Part shown: positions 16,146 through 25,033 of the stretch, one piece after another
How positions within the stretch are numbered: the stretch's first letter is position 1
Layout: the number at the start of each line of letters is the position of its first letter
Assembly (NCBI GenBank): GCA_036563245.1
Contig: DATCMU010000021.1
Coordinates: forward strand, 6,913 to 70,912
DNA from: DATCMU01 sp036563245
GTDB taxonomy: Bacteria > Pseudomonadota > Alphaproteobacteria > Rhizobiales > Devosiaceae
Reading direction: 5' to 3'
DNA: 64,000 nucleotides
Program-made: the position numbers and the translations under genes
Notes under the pieces: generated by a model
What the model saw: the letters and a program-made list of their open reading frames with translations, nothing else
The model's database searches: none
What the model was told of the DNA's origin: nothing

Positions 16146-16159
16146 TTGACCCTGGTCAA
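16146..16159. promoter_or_regulatory. FNR/FixK-type box upstream of the synthetase-GNAT gene
   Basis: TTGACCCTGGTCAA, half-sites TTGAC/GTCAA, is centred about 70 bases upstream of the start at 16082. It lies in the 108-base gap after the end of the MacB-like operon on the same strand, giving this gene its own promoter. Confidence 0.74.
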
Positions 16160-16190
16160 CCCGCAATCGGGGAACGCGGGCATATGCCGG

Positions 16191-17401
<1,211 letters not shown>

Positions 17402-17402
<1 letters not shown>

Positions 17403-18127
17403 CAGGCGGCCTCGTCGTGATTGCCGTCATGCTCGACCCGGCCATCGCGGAAATGGATTTCGCGACGGCAATAGGCGGCCATGTCGGGTTCGTGCGTGAC
17501 CATGACCACGGTGATACCTTCGTCGCGGTTGAGCACGGTCAGCAACTCCATGATCTCGACGCTGGTGGCGGTGTCGAGATTGCCGGTCGGTTCGTCGGCC
17601 AGGAGCAGGCGCGGACTGGTGACGATGGCCCGGGCGATGGCGACACGCTGCTGCTGGCCGCCGGACAGTTCGGAGGGCAGGTGCCGCTCGCGCCCCGTCA
17701 GGCCGACGCGCGCCAGCGCCCCTTTCGCCAGGCGCCGCCGTTCGCTCGCCGGGGTGCCGCGATAGATCAGCGGCAGCTCGACATTCTCGAGCGCGGTAGA
17801 GCGGCCGAGCAGGTTGTAGCCCTGGAAAACGAAACCAAGAAAATTACGCCGCAACAGCGTGCGCTGCTGCCTTGTAGTGCGGCTGACATCGACGCCGTCG
17901 AACAGGTACTGGCCGGCGCTGGGGGTATCGAGATAGCCAAGTATGTTCATCGTGGTCGACTTGCCCGAGCCCGAAGGCCCCATGATGGCGACGAACTCGC
18001 CCGGATAGACCGACAGGTCGACGCCGTCGAGCGCCGCCACCCGCGCCTCGCCGGCGCCGTAGATCTTGGTCAGTCCCTTGAGTTCGATCAGGGGGACGGG
18101 ACGATCCGGTTTGCTGGCCTCAGGCAT
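17402..18127 (-). CDS. ABC transporter ATPase of the MacB/LolD family
   Basis: This 241-residue ATPase carries Walker A GPSGSGKST near 52-60, signature LSGGQQQR near 155-162, and Walker B LLLADEPTG near 175-183, followed by the H-loop HEP. The family motif QQRTLLRRNFLGFVFQGYNLL is typical of ATPases that pair with FtsX-like permeases. It overlaps the permease start by one base and follows the adaptor gene by nine bases, so the three genes form one operon. Confidence 0.92.
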
Positions 18128-18136
18128 GGCGCAGGT

Positions 18137-19384
18137 TCACGGCGCGGTTTCGGTGCCGGTAATCACCTGGTCGCCGGCCTTCAGGTCGCCGGCGGCGATC
18201 ACGGTCTGCTTGCCGTCGGTGGCGCCTGTTTCAACGCTGACCGCAACCGGCGCGCCGTTTCTGAGGACATAGACCCTGTGGCTTCCACTCGCTCCTGTTT
18301 CGGCCTGTGGCGCCGGTGGTGGCGTGAAACCCCCGAACAGCCCGCCACCTTGTGCGACGACGGGCACAGGGGTGAAGCGCAATGCCGAATTGGGCACCAG
18401 CAATGCCCCATCGACTTCGTTGACGGTGATGTCGGCGGTTGCGGTCATGCCCGGCCTCAAGGCCAGATCGCTGTTGTCCACGCTCAGGATCGCCTTGTAG
18501 GTGACCACGCCGTCGACCACGGCGGGCGCGAACCGCAGCTGTTCAATACGGGCGTTGAAGGTACGGCCCTGCCAGGCCTCGACGGTAAAAGTGGCTTCGT
18601 CGCCTGTCTTCACCTGCCCGATATCGGCCTCGTCGATATCGACCTCGAGCTGCATGTGGGCAAGATTTTCCGCGATCGAGAACAGGGTCGGCGCCTGGAA
18701 CGAAGAGGCGACGATCTGGCCCGGCTCGACATTGCGCGCCAGAACGACGCCGTCGATGGGCGAGCAGATGCACCCCTTGGCCAGATTGGCCTCGTTCACC
18801 TTCAGCGTCGCTTCGGCAACCGCCACATTCGCCTTGGCCACCTCGACGCTCGCCCTGGCCCGCGCCAGGTTCGAGGTCGCCAGTTCCATGTCACGGGTGG
18901 AGGCGTTGTTGGTATCCCGCAAGGACTGCATCCGGTCAAAGGCGGCCTGTGCGTCGTCAAGCGAGGCTTCCGCGGAGGTCAGGTTTGCCTTTTGCGCCGA
19001 CACATTCGCCCGGGAGCTTTCGACTGTCGCCTGCAGGGTGCCCAGGTCCAGTTCTGCGAGCACCTCGCCCTTGGTCACCTTGTCGTTGTAGTCGACATTG
19101 ACGGACTTCACCGTGCCCGAAAGCTCGCTTGAAATATCGACCTGGTTCGTGGGCTCGATGGTGCCCGTCGCCGTGATCGCGACCTTGAGATCGCCCGTGA
19201 CCGCGGCCTCGGTCGTGTAGCGGGGCGCTGCCGCCGACCTGGCGCCCTGCCACCACAGCCAGCCGCCGGCCGCCACCAAGACCACGACCGCCACGATGGC
19301 GACGTTACGCCACCGCAATCCGCTGCGGCTGTTCCGCGAGGCTTCGGACATCACCTCGGCTACGGTTTTCTCGCCTGCGCTCAT
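18137..19384 (-). CDS. MacA/HlyD-type periplasmic efflux adaptor
   Basis: This 415-residue membrane-fusion protein has one N-terminal helix (NVAIVAVVVLVAAGGWLWW, about 27-45) and a lipoyl-like beta domain (GTIEPTNQVDISSELSGTV). A long alpha-helical hairpin follows (alternating A, N, L residues, about 110-190), then a second lipoyl half (GCICSPIDGVVLARNVEPGQIV) and beta-barrel and proximal domains. It would link the MacB-like permease to an outer-membrane channel. It is the first gene of the three-gene operon. No regulator is adjacent. Confidence 0.9.
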   Translation of the reverse strand: MSAGEKTVAEVMSEASRNSRSGLRWRNVAIVAVVVLVAAGGWLWWQGARSAAAPRYTTEAAVTGDLKVAITATGTIEPTNQVDISSELSGTVKSVNVDYNDKVTKGEVLAELDLGTLQATVESSRANVSAQKANLTSAEASLDDAQAAFDRMQSLRDTNNASTRDMELATSNLARARASVEVAKANVAVAEATLKVNEANLAKGCICSPIDGVVLARNVEPGQIVASSFQAPTLFSIAENLAHMQLEVDIDEADIGQVKTGDEATFTVEAWQGRTFNARIEQLRFAPAVVDGVVTYKAILSVDNSDLALRPGMTATADITVNEVDGALLVPNSALRFTPVPVVAQGGGLFGGFTPPPAPQAETGASGSHRVYVLRNGAPVAVSVETGATDGKQTVIAAGDLKAGDQVITGTETAP

Positions 19385-19452
19385 GGGAAGTCGTCCCGGT
19401 TCGACACTGCATGTCAACTAGGCCCCTCACATGGTCCCGGCCATGATCGAAA

Positions 19453-20619
19453 TCAACGCCGGAAGATGCCGACCACCTCGACATGGGCCGAGTATGCGAA
19501 CTGATCGACAGGCACGACCGGATCGAGCCGATAGCCGCCATCGGCCAGAATCCGCGCATCGCGGGCGAAACTCGCAGGATCGCAGGAGACGCTGACGACC
19601 AGCGGCACATCCGATTGCGCCAGTTCGCGTGACTGTGCCGCGGCGCCGGCGCGCGGCGGGTCCATCACGACGGCCTCATAGCCGGAGAGTTCGCGGGCGG
19701 AAACGGGTTCATGAAACAGATCGCGCGTATCCGCCCTCACGGTCTTGAGGCCCTGGGTATGCTGCGCGGCGGAGTTTAGGGCGAGCACGGCTCGCTTGTC
19801 CGCGTCGCTGGCCAGGACCTGGGCCTTTTCGGCAAGGCGAAGCGCGAATGTGCCGATGCCGCAAAAAAGATCCGCGACCCTGAGCGCGCCATCCACCGCT
19901 TTCGTCACCAGTTCGGCAAGGATCGTCTCCGCCTCGGCGGTCGCCTGCAGGAACGCGCCGGGGGGGAGGCGCACACGGGCCTTGCCGACCATGATCTCGG
20001 GCGGCCGCGGCACCAGCACCTCTTCGCCATCAAGCGAGAGGCGGGCGAGATCGAACTCGGCGGCAATGCGTCCCAATTTCAACAGGTCGTCGCGCTGAGC
20101 CCCGCTGATCGCCGCGTCGATGCCGAACAGGGTTTCTGTGAAGGCAATGTCGCAGTCGCCCGCCGCCTTGGCGATTGCCCGGGCAATCGCAGGTGCGCCC
20201 GCAAGGCCGGGAACGAGGATGGGGCAGCGGTCGATTTCGTGGACGCGGTGGCTGCGTGGCGCGTTGAACCCAACCGACTTGCCGCGCACGTGAAGCGTCG
20301 CCCGGCGGCGGCCTGCCCCGCGCGCGTCCACCATCGGTTCGACCTGGGCGTCGAGTCCGGCACGCAAGAGCGCCGATTCCACGAGACCCCGCTTGAACTC
20401 CGCATAGGCGTCCGGCGCCCAGTGCTGCAGCTGGCATCCGCCGCATTGCCCGAAATGGGGGCAGATCGGATCGATACGCTCAGGGCTGGTCGTCTCAACC
20501 CCGAGCAGGCGTCCGTGCTGGCCGGAATAGCGAATGCGGGCACGTTCGCCGGGCAAGGTAAAGGGAACGTAAACGGGTTTGTCCCCGACCCGCGCCAAAC
20601 CTTCGCCGCGATGTCCCAT
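19453..20619 (-). CDS. TrmA/RumA-family RNA 5-methyluridine methyltransferase
   Basis: This SAM-dependent RNA methyltransferase has an iron-sulfur cysteine set (CPHFGQCGGCQLQH near 53-66 and a later DRCPIL). It also has the SAM-binding core VADLFCGIGTFALRLA, DPPRAG, and the catalytic SVSCDPASFARD. It methylates a uridine in rRNA or tRNA; the exact target cannot be read from sequence. The start is doubtful. The ATG at 20619 lacks a ribosome-binding site, and the frame stays open to 20691 with VVDIS-, the expected TRAM-domain start, upstream of it. A CTG at 20676 sits 8 bases after GAGG. The true gene may therefore be about 19 codons longer. Confidence 0.85.
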   Translation of the reverse strand: MGHRGEGLARVGDKPVYVPFTLPGERARIRYSGQHGRLLGVETTSPERIDPICPHFGQCGGCQLQHWAPDAYAEFKRGLVESALLRAGLDAQVEPMVDARGAGRRRATLHVRGKSVGFNAPRSHRVHEIDRCPILVPGLAGAPAIARAIAKAAGDCDIAFTETLFGIDAAISGAQRDDLLKLGRIAAEFDLARLSLDGEEVLVPRPPEIMVGKARVRLPPGAFLQATAEAETILAELVTKAVDGALRVADLFCGIGTFALRLAEKAQVLASDADKRAVLALNSAAQHTQGLKTVRADTRDLFHEPVSARELSGYEAVVMDPPRAGAAAQSRELAQSDVPLVVSVSCDPASFARDARILADGGYRLDPVVPVDQFAYSAHVEVVGIFRR

Positions 20620-20946
20620 GGCGGAAATATCGACGACGGCTTCGGTTTCGGTCGGCCTTGCAGGGCGTCTGGACAGGGTCTCATCCTCAAATCATCGTGA
20701 GCGCGACAGCTCTATCCCATCATTGGCAGCGGTCAAGCGCGTATGGCGGCAAGGCACGGTTCGCAACGGAATCAACGGGTTCCGCGTGCCAGACTGGAAT
20801 GGTTCCAGAAAGTGGCGTTCCAGTTTAGAACTCATGTAAACTATTGATTTTTCAATTGATTTTCTCACAAGCGCTTCCTATAAGAAGCCATATCACCCAC
20901 AAGCGCAACCTATCGCAGGGCCTTGAACCCTGGCCAGAGAGAACAA
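20620..20946. other. Intergenic region upstream of the iron/copper operon
   Basis: The left part may encode the N-terminus of the methyltransferase (to about 20676). The rest is noticeably A+T-rich from 20820 to 20890 compared with its surroundings. It holds a half-site TTTAGAA (20824-20830), an inverted repeat ATTGA-N4-TCAAT (20843-20856), a direct repeat of ATTGATTTT (20843-20851 and 20855-20863) and a sigma-70-like promoter. These fit an iron-responsive control region, but no full Fur, Irr or RirA site was recognised. Confidence 0.5.
20856..20884 (+). promoter_or_regulatory. Candidate sigma-70 promoter of the cupredoxin-FTR1 operon
   Basis: TTGATT (20856-20861) is followed 17 bases later by TATAAG (20879-20884), an optimal vegetative spacing. 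The -10 lies about 62 bases upstream of the cupredoxin start. Overlapping palindromic and direct repeats around the -35 are plausible repressor sites. Confidence 0.55.
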
Positions 20947-21303
20947 ATGAACTTCAACGCCTCCCCCGCACGCCGTACCCTGTTTGCAGCCGCTGTCGTG
21001 TTCGCGGCGACCCTCCCGCTCGCTTCCGCGAGGGCCGAGGACAACACGTTCACCCTCACGATCAAGGATCACGTGTTCACGCCCGCAACGCTCGAAGTGC
21101 CGGCGGGACAACGGATCAAGCTGGTCGTGGTGAACGAGGATTCGACGACCGAGGAATTCGAGAGCAAGATACTGCATATCGAGAAACTCGTCGGCGGCAA
21201 CAAGACCATCACCGTTCTGGTCGGGCCGCTCGATCCCGGCACTTATGAATTCGTCGGCGAATTCCACGAGGACTCGGCCAAGGGCACACTGGTCGCCAAG
21301 TAG
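20947..21303 (+). CDS. Periplasmic EfeO-like cupredoxin-domain protein
   Basis: This 118-residue protein has a cleavable signal peptide (basic ARR, hydrophobic core to about residue 28, cleavage near ASARA-ED). A single cupredoxin fold follows, starting FTLTIKDHVFTPATLEVPAGQ and ending YEFVGEFHEDSAKGTLVAK. It has no cysteine, so it cannot form a type 1 copper site. It resembles the iron-binding cupredoxin domain of EfeO/FtrB-type iron uptake. The acidic TTEEFES stretch near 67-73 is a likely metal site. It is the first gene of the operon; FTR1 starts 10 bases downstream. Confidence 0.83.
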   Translation: MNFNASPARRTLFAAAVVFAATLPLASARAEDNTFTLTIKDHVFTPATLEVPAGQRIKLVVVNEDSTTEEFESKILHIEKLVGGNKTITVLVGPLDPGTYEFVGEFHEDSAKGTLVAK

Positions 21304-21313
21304 AGGCAAGGGC

Positions 21314-22135
21314 ATGATTTCGACCTTCATCATCGTTTTTCGCGAGACCCTCGAGGCGGCGCTGATCGTATCGATCGTGATGGCGTCCAGCCGTGGTATT
21401 GCCGGGCGCACGAGGTTCGTCGTGGGCGGTTTGCTGGCGGGCCTGTTGGGCGCAGGGGTCGTGGCCCTGTTCGCCGACGCGATTGGCGGACTGTTCGGAG
21501 GGCTTGGCAGCGAGGTGTTCAATGCCAGCGTGCTGCTGCTGGCCGTTGTGATGCTGGGCTGGCACCAGGTGTGGATGGGAACCCACGGCGCCGAGCTCGC
21601 CGCGCAAAGCCGCAGCGTCGGGCAGGCCGTGCGCGAGGGCGTGCGTCCGCTGTCCGCACTTGCGGTGGTGACCGGGCTTGCGGTGCTGCGCGAAGGCTCG
21701 GAGACGGTCCTGTTCCTTTACGGCATCGCGGCGGACAGCCGCAACGACGCCACCAGCATGCTCGGCGGCGCAGTGCTGGGGATCGCTTCGGCGGCTGCCC
21801 TGGGCTGGATGATCTATACGGGCCTGCTGCGCGTGCCGCTCCGGCACATCTTCCGCGTGACCGGGGCGATCCTGATGTTGCTCGCGGCCGGACTTGCCGC
21901 GCAGGCTGCCTCATATCTGGTGCAGTCCGGCTTCCTGCCGCCGCTGGGCTACGAGATCTGGGATACCTCGGGCATCCTTTCCCAGGACAATCCCCTTGGT
22001 TTGGTGCTGCATGTGCTGGTGGGCTATGTGGACCGCCCGGCGGGTATCCAGATCGTCTTCTATGCGACGACCCTTGTGACCATACTCTTCGCCTCGACGC
22101 TGGTGCGCCAGCGAATGCAGGCCCATAAGGCCTGA
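21314..22135 (+). CDS. FTR1-family iron permease
   Basis: This 273-residue inner-membrane permease has about seven hydrophobic segments and two R-E-x-x-E iron motifs, RETLE at 10-14 and REGSE at 126-130, the hallmark of FTR1/EfeU proteins. It would import iron from the periplasm, fed by the cupredoxin proteins of the operon. The ATG at 21314 follows GAGG at 21303-21306. A weak hairpin-like GC-rich stretch (about 22140-22180) separates it from the next gene and may attenuate transcription. Confidence 0.92.
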   Translation: MISTFIIVFRETLEAALIVSIVMASSRGIAGRTRFVVGGLLAGLLGAGVVALFADAIGGLFGGLGSEVFNASVLLLAVVMLGWHQVWMGTHGAELAAQSRSVGQAVREGVRPLSALAVVTGLAVLREGSETVLFLYGIAADSRNDATSMLGGAVLGIASAAALGWMIYTGLLRVPLRHIFRVTGAILMLLAAGLAAQAASYLVQSGFLPPLGYEIWDTSGILSQDNPLGLVLHVLVGYVDRPAGIQIVFYATTLVTILFASTLVRQRMQAHKA

Positions 22136-22266
22136 TCGGCCATTCCAGCTGAAACGACGGGGCCACTCGCCCCGTCGTTTTGCTTGCCGGGAACCTTTCT
22201 GCGTCCCGTGTCTCCAATGTTTCGAGACTGCCACATGAGCAGTGCCCCTTGAAACAGGAGACCCCA

Positions 22267-22695
22267 ATGATCAGACTTCCATTCATCGCAGCCGCCGTCC
22301 TCGCCGCCGGAATGACCGGTTCGGCCTTTGCCCACGGGCCCGCGGCCGAAATAGCCAAGGCTCCGCCCGCCGCGCCGTTCCAGCAGGTGAGCAAGCTCGT
22401 CAAGCTGCCCGATTTCATCCCGGGCCTGGGACAATTGTTCGTCGACCCGGCAACCCTGCCCGCCGGCCCGTTCCTCGCCTATGACCACGACGGCGCGCTG
22501 GTGGCCACCGTCTACATGATCCCGGTTGCCGACCTGAACCCGGACAAGAGCTTCGACAACCTCTCCGCGCCCGGTGGGGTAGTCGATCATGTCGACATCT
22601 ATTTCAACGCCGGACATCCAGGTGTCGAGGTTCCCCATGCCCACATCGTCCTCTGGCATGTTCCGGCTGCCGCCGAAGCGAGCGTTGCGAAATGA
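22267..22695 (+). CDS. Secreted histidine-containing protein of the iron operon
   Basis: This 142-residue protein has a signal peptide ending near FAHG (residues 20-24). The mature part contains PGLGQLFVDPATLPAGPFLAY and a histidine-bearing C-terminal region, VDHVDIYFNAGHPGVEVPHAHIVLWHV (about 107-133), which could bind metal. No catalytic motif is visible. Its position between FTR1 and a blue-copper protein suggests a periplasmic role in iron or copper handling. It has a good AGGAG at 22255-22259 and its last four bases overlap the next gene (ATGA). Confidence 0.65.
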   Translation: MIRLPFIAAAVLAAGMTGSAFAHGPAAEIAKAPPAAPFQQVSKLVKLPDFIPGLGQLFVDPATLPAGPFLAYDHDGALVATVYMIPVADLNPDKSFDNLSAPGGVVDHVDIYFNAGHPGVEVPHAHIVLWHVPAAAEASVAK

Positions 22696-23225
22696 CCCCA
22701 TCGCGACGCAGGTTTCTGCGGCTGGGAGGCGAGTTTCTCGCCTCCCTCTCCTTGCTGCATGCCGTCCGCGCCGCGGAGGACGGCCTCGTCGAAATCCGCA
22801 TGGCGGGAACGGCCAATGGCTCGCACGTCTGGTTCGATCCGATCGGCATCCTGGTGCCGGCAGGCACCACGATCCGCTGGATCAATGAGGATCCGGGAAA
22901 CGCACATACCGCGACGGCCTATCACCCGGACAATTTCGATCATGCCTTGCGCATTCCCGCAGGCGCCAGGCCCTGGGATTCGGACTACCTGCTGCCCGGC
23001 GAGAGTTTCGAGGTCACGCTGACGGTTCCCGGCGTCTACGACTATTTCTGCGCGCCCCACGAACACGCCGGAATGGTGGGCCGCATCATCGTGGGCGAGG
23101 CCGGCGATACCTTCGCGGAACCCGCCGCCGCAGCGGGGAGTGCCGGTTTGCCCGACGTCGCTTTGCGTGCATTTCCCGCGATTGCGGATATCCTGACCCA
23201 CAAGGTCATTCACCCCCGCAGCTGA
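22692..23225 (+). CDS. Tat-exported type 1 copper (cupredoxin) protein
   Basis: This 177-residue protein starts with a twin-arginine signal (SRRRFLRLGG, residues 4-13), so it is exported folded. The cupredoxin domain has the copper ligands H72 (NAHTAT), C120, H123 and M128 (YFCAPHEHAGM), giving a type 1 centre. It could oxidise or shuttle electrons to ferrous iron before uptake by FTR1, standing in for a multicopper oxidase, which is not encoded nearby. Translation is coupled to the preceding gene by an ATGA overlap. Confidence 0.85.
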   Translation: MTPSRRRFLRLGGEFLASLSLLHAVRAAEDGLVEIRMAGTANGSHVWFDPIGILVPAGTTIRWINEDPGNAHTATAYHPDNFDHALRIPAGARPWDSDYLLPGESFEVTLTVPGVYDYFCAPHEHAGMVGRIIVGEAGDTFAEPAAAAGSAGLPDVALRAFPAIADILTHKVIHPRS

Positions 23226-23235
23226 GGAGAACGAC

Positions 23236-23940
23236 ATGACCCTTGCCGAGTTGAACCCGGGCACCGCGCCAGAGGAGCTTGCCGAAAGCGATCTGGTGGC
23301 ACAGGCGCGCGCCGGGCAGGAAATGGCGGTGCGCGAACTGATCCGCCGCAACAACCGCCGTCTCTTCCGCGTCGCCCGTGCGGTGCTGCGCAACGACGCG
23401 GAGGCGGAGGACGTGGTGCAGGAGACCTATGTGCGCGCCTTCACCCAACTGGACGGCTTTCGCGGGGATTCAAGCATGTCGACCTGGCTCACACGCATCG
23501 CCCTCAACGAGGCGCTGGGCCGCCTGCGCCGACAGACCCGGCAACGCATTTCCGGCGCGGTCGCGCAGACCGATAGCTCCGAGGCAGAAATCATCATGTT
23601 CCCAACGGTCAGCGGGGTGGACGGACCCGAAACCGCCCTGGCGCGCGGCGAGATCCGCAAGCTGCTCGAGCAGGCGATCGACACCTTGCCGGAAGCCTTC
23701 CGCATGGTCTTCGTGCTGCGTGAAGTGGAAGACATGAGCACCGAGGAGGTCGCAACCCAACTCGGCATCAAGCCCGAGACGGTCAAGACGCGCCTGTTTC
23801 GGGCGCGCCGGCTTATCCGGGACTATCTCGAAGACAGGCTTTCGGGCGGATTCGAGCGGGTCTTTCCCTTCGACGGCGAGCGTTGCGTTGCCATGGCCGA
23901 CCGCGTGGTCGCACGCCTCAGAAACAGGCTGCGATCCTGA
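23236..23940 (+). CDS. ECF-type RNA polymerase sigma factor
   Basis: This 234-residue sigma factor has region 2 (ELIRRNNRRLFRVARAVLRNDAEAEDVVQETYVRAF, about 37-72) and region 4 (LPEAFRMVFVLREVEDMSTEEVATQLGIKPETVKTRLFRARRLI). It ends with an extra 30-residue tail rather than a SnoaL-type domain. It starts 10 bases after the cupredoxin gene and follows GAGGAG. No anti-sigma factor, FecR-like gene or zinc-binding ZAS protein is adjacent, so how its activity is controlled is unclear. A terminator follows. Confidence 0.9.
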   Translation: MTLAELNPGTAPEELAESDLVAQARAGQEMAVRELIRRNNRRLFRVARAVLRNDAEAEDVVQETYVRAFTQLDGFRGDSSMSTWLTRIALNEALGRLRRQTRQRISGAVAQTDSSEAEIIMFPTVSGVDGPETALARGEIRKLLEQAIDTLPEAFRMVFVLREVEDMSTEEVATQLGIKPETVKTRLFRARRLIRDYLEDRLSGGFERVFPFDGERCVAMADRVVARLRNRLRS

Positions 23941-23962
23941 CGGCAACGCCGCGAATGCAAAA

Positions 23963-23984
23963 GAGGCGGGGCAAGCCCCGCCTC
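23963..23984. terminator. Bidirectional intrinsic terminator
   Basis: A perfect 10-base stem (GAGGCGGGGC / GCCCCGCCTC) with an AA loop lies between the convergent sigma-factor and ABC-binding-protein genes. On the minus strand it is followed by TTTTGC, so termination should be better in that direction. Confidence 0.78.
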
Positions 23985-24018
23985 CCGTCGTTTGCCTGGA
24001 CGGTTCACAAGGAACCGC

Positions 24019-25011
24019 CTACATCCCCATGGCCTTCACCTTGTCGGTGACTTCGGTCGTATAGGCGCCCTCGGGCATTTTCGAGATGATCTTCTGGTCA
24101 AGCAGCGCCTTGACCGTACGGTCGTAGGTCGCCATGTCGAGCGCGGGGTCGCTTGCGTCGACGAGTTTGCTGACCTCGCCCACCATGTAGCGCTGGTGAT
24201 CGAACGTGGCGGCGCCGGTATCATCGGAATCCACGACGATCTGGGCGGCTTCATCCGGATTGTCGAGGGCATATTGCCAGCCCTTCATCGACGCGTGCAC
24301 GAAGCGGGCATACTGGTCGACCTTCGCGGGATCGGACAGGGTGTCCTGCATGACATACAGGCCGTCCTCGAGCAGGTCGTTGCCCAGGTCGGTATAGTTG
24401 AAGATGGTCAGGTTGTCCGGGCCATATCCGGCATCGAGCGCCTGACCGTATTCATTGTAGGTCATCACGTGAATGCACTGGGCCTGGTTCTGGATCATGG
24501 GCTGGATGTCGAAGCTTTGCTGCAGCACCGTCACGCCGTCGGGTCCGCCATCGGTGGAAATGCCTTCCTTGTTCATCCACGCAAAGAACGGATATTCATT
24601 GCCATAGAACCACACGCCGATGGTCTTGCCCTTGAAGTCAGCCACCGAATTGATGTTGTTCTCCTTGGGGCAGATCAGCATCAGGCCGGACCGCTTGAAC
24701 GGCTGGGCGATGTTGACAAGCTGCACGCCCTTGTCGCGGGCTGCGGCGGCGCCACCCATCCAGTCCACGATGATGTCGGCACCCCCGCCGGCGATCACCT
24801 GCTCGGGGGCCGTGTTCGGGCTGCCCGGCAGAACGGTGACGTCGAGGTTCTCGTCGGAGTAGAACCCCTTGGCCTTGGCAACGATATAGCCTGCAAACTG
24901 GGCCTGGGTGACCCACTTGAGTTGCAGGGTCAGCTTGTCCTGGGCATAGGCGCCCATCACGCCAGCCACAGCGAAGACTGCAGCAAGCGCTGGTACCAGT
25001 ATCTTCTTCAT
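24019..25011 (-). CDS. ABC transporter periplasmic binding protein, NMT1/THI5-like
   Basis: This 330-residue protein has a signal peptide (ends near AYAQD) and the NMT1/THI5-like binding fold (LTLQLKWVTQAQFAGYIVAKAKGFY, then IAGGGADIIVDW). Relatives bind thiamine-pyrimidine precursors (ThiY) or other nitrogen heterocycles. Given the neighbouring pyrimidine-degradation operon, a pyrimidine or hydantoin-like substrate is plausible but unproven. It is the last gene of a four-gene transporter operon, 22 bases after the permease, with AGGAAGGGA ahead of the ATG at 25011. Confidence 0.86.
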   Translation of the reverse strand: MKKILVPALAAVFAVAGVMGAYAQDKLTLQLKWVTQAQFAGYIVAKAKGFYSDENLDVTVLPGSPNTAPEQVIAGGGADIIVDWMGGAAAARDKGVQLVNIAQPFKRSGLMLICPKENNINSVADFKGKTIGVWFYGNEYPFFAWMNKEGISTDGGPDGVTVLQQSFDIQPMIQNQAQCIHVMTYNEYGQALDAGYGPDNLTIFNYTDLGNDLLEDGLYVMQDTLSDPAKVDQYARFVHASMKGWQYALDNPDEAAQIVVDSDDTGAATFDHQRYMVGEVSKLVDASDPALDMATYDRTVKALLDQKIISKMPEGAYTTEVTDKVKAMGM

Positions 25012-25033
25012 GTTCGTTCCCTTCCTTGTTGTA

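Noticed and set aside
20824..20841. Complete Irr/ICE box upstream of the cupredoxin gene
   Set aside because: Only the TTTAGAA half is present; the second half is not a matching inverted copy, so I record it only as a half-site.
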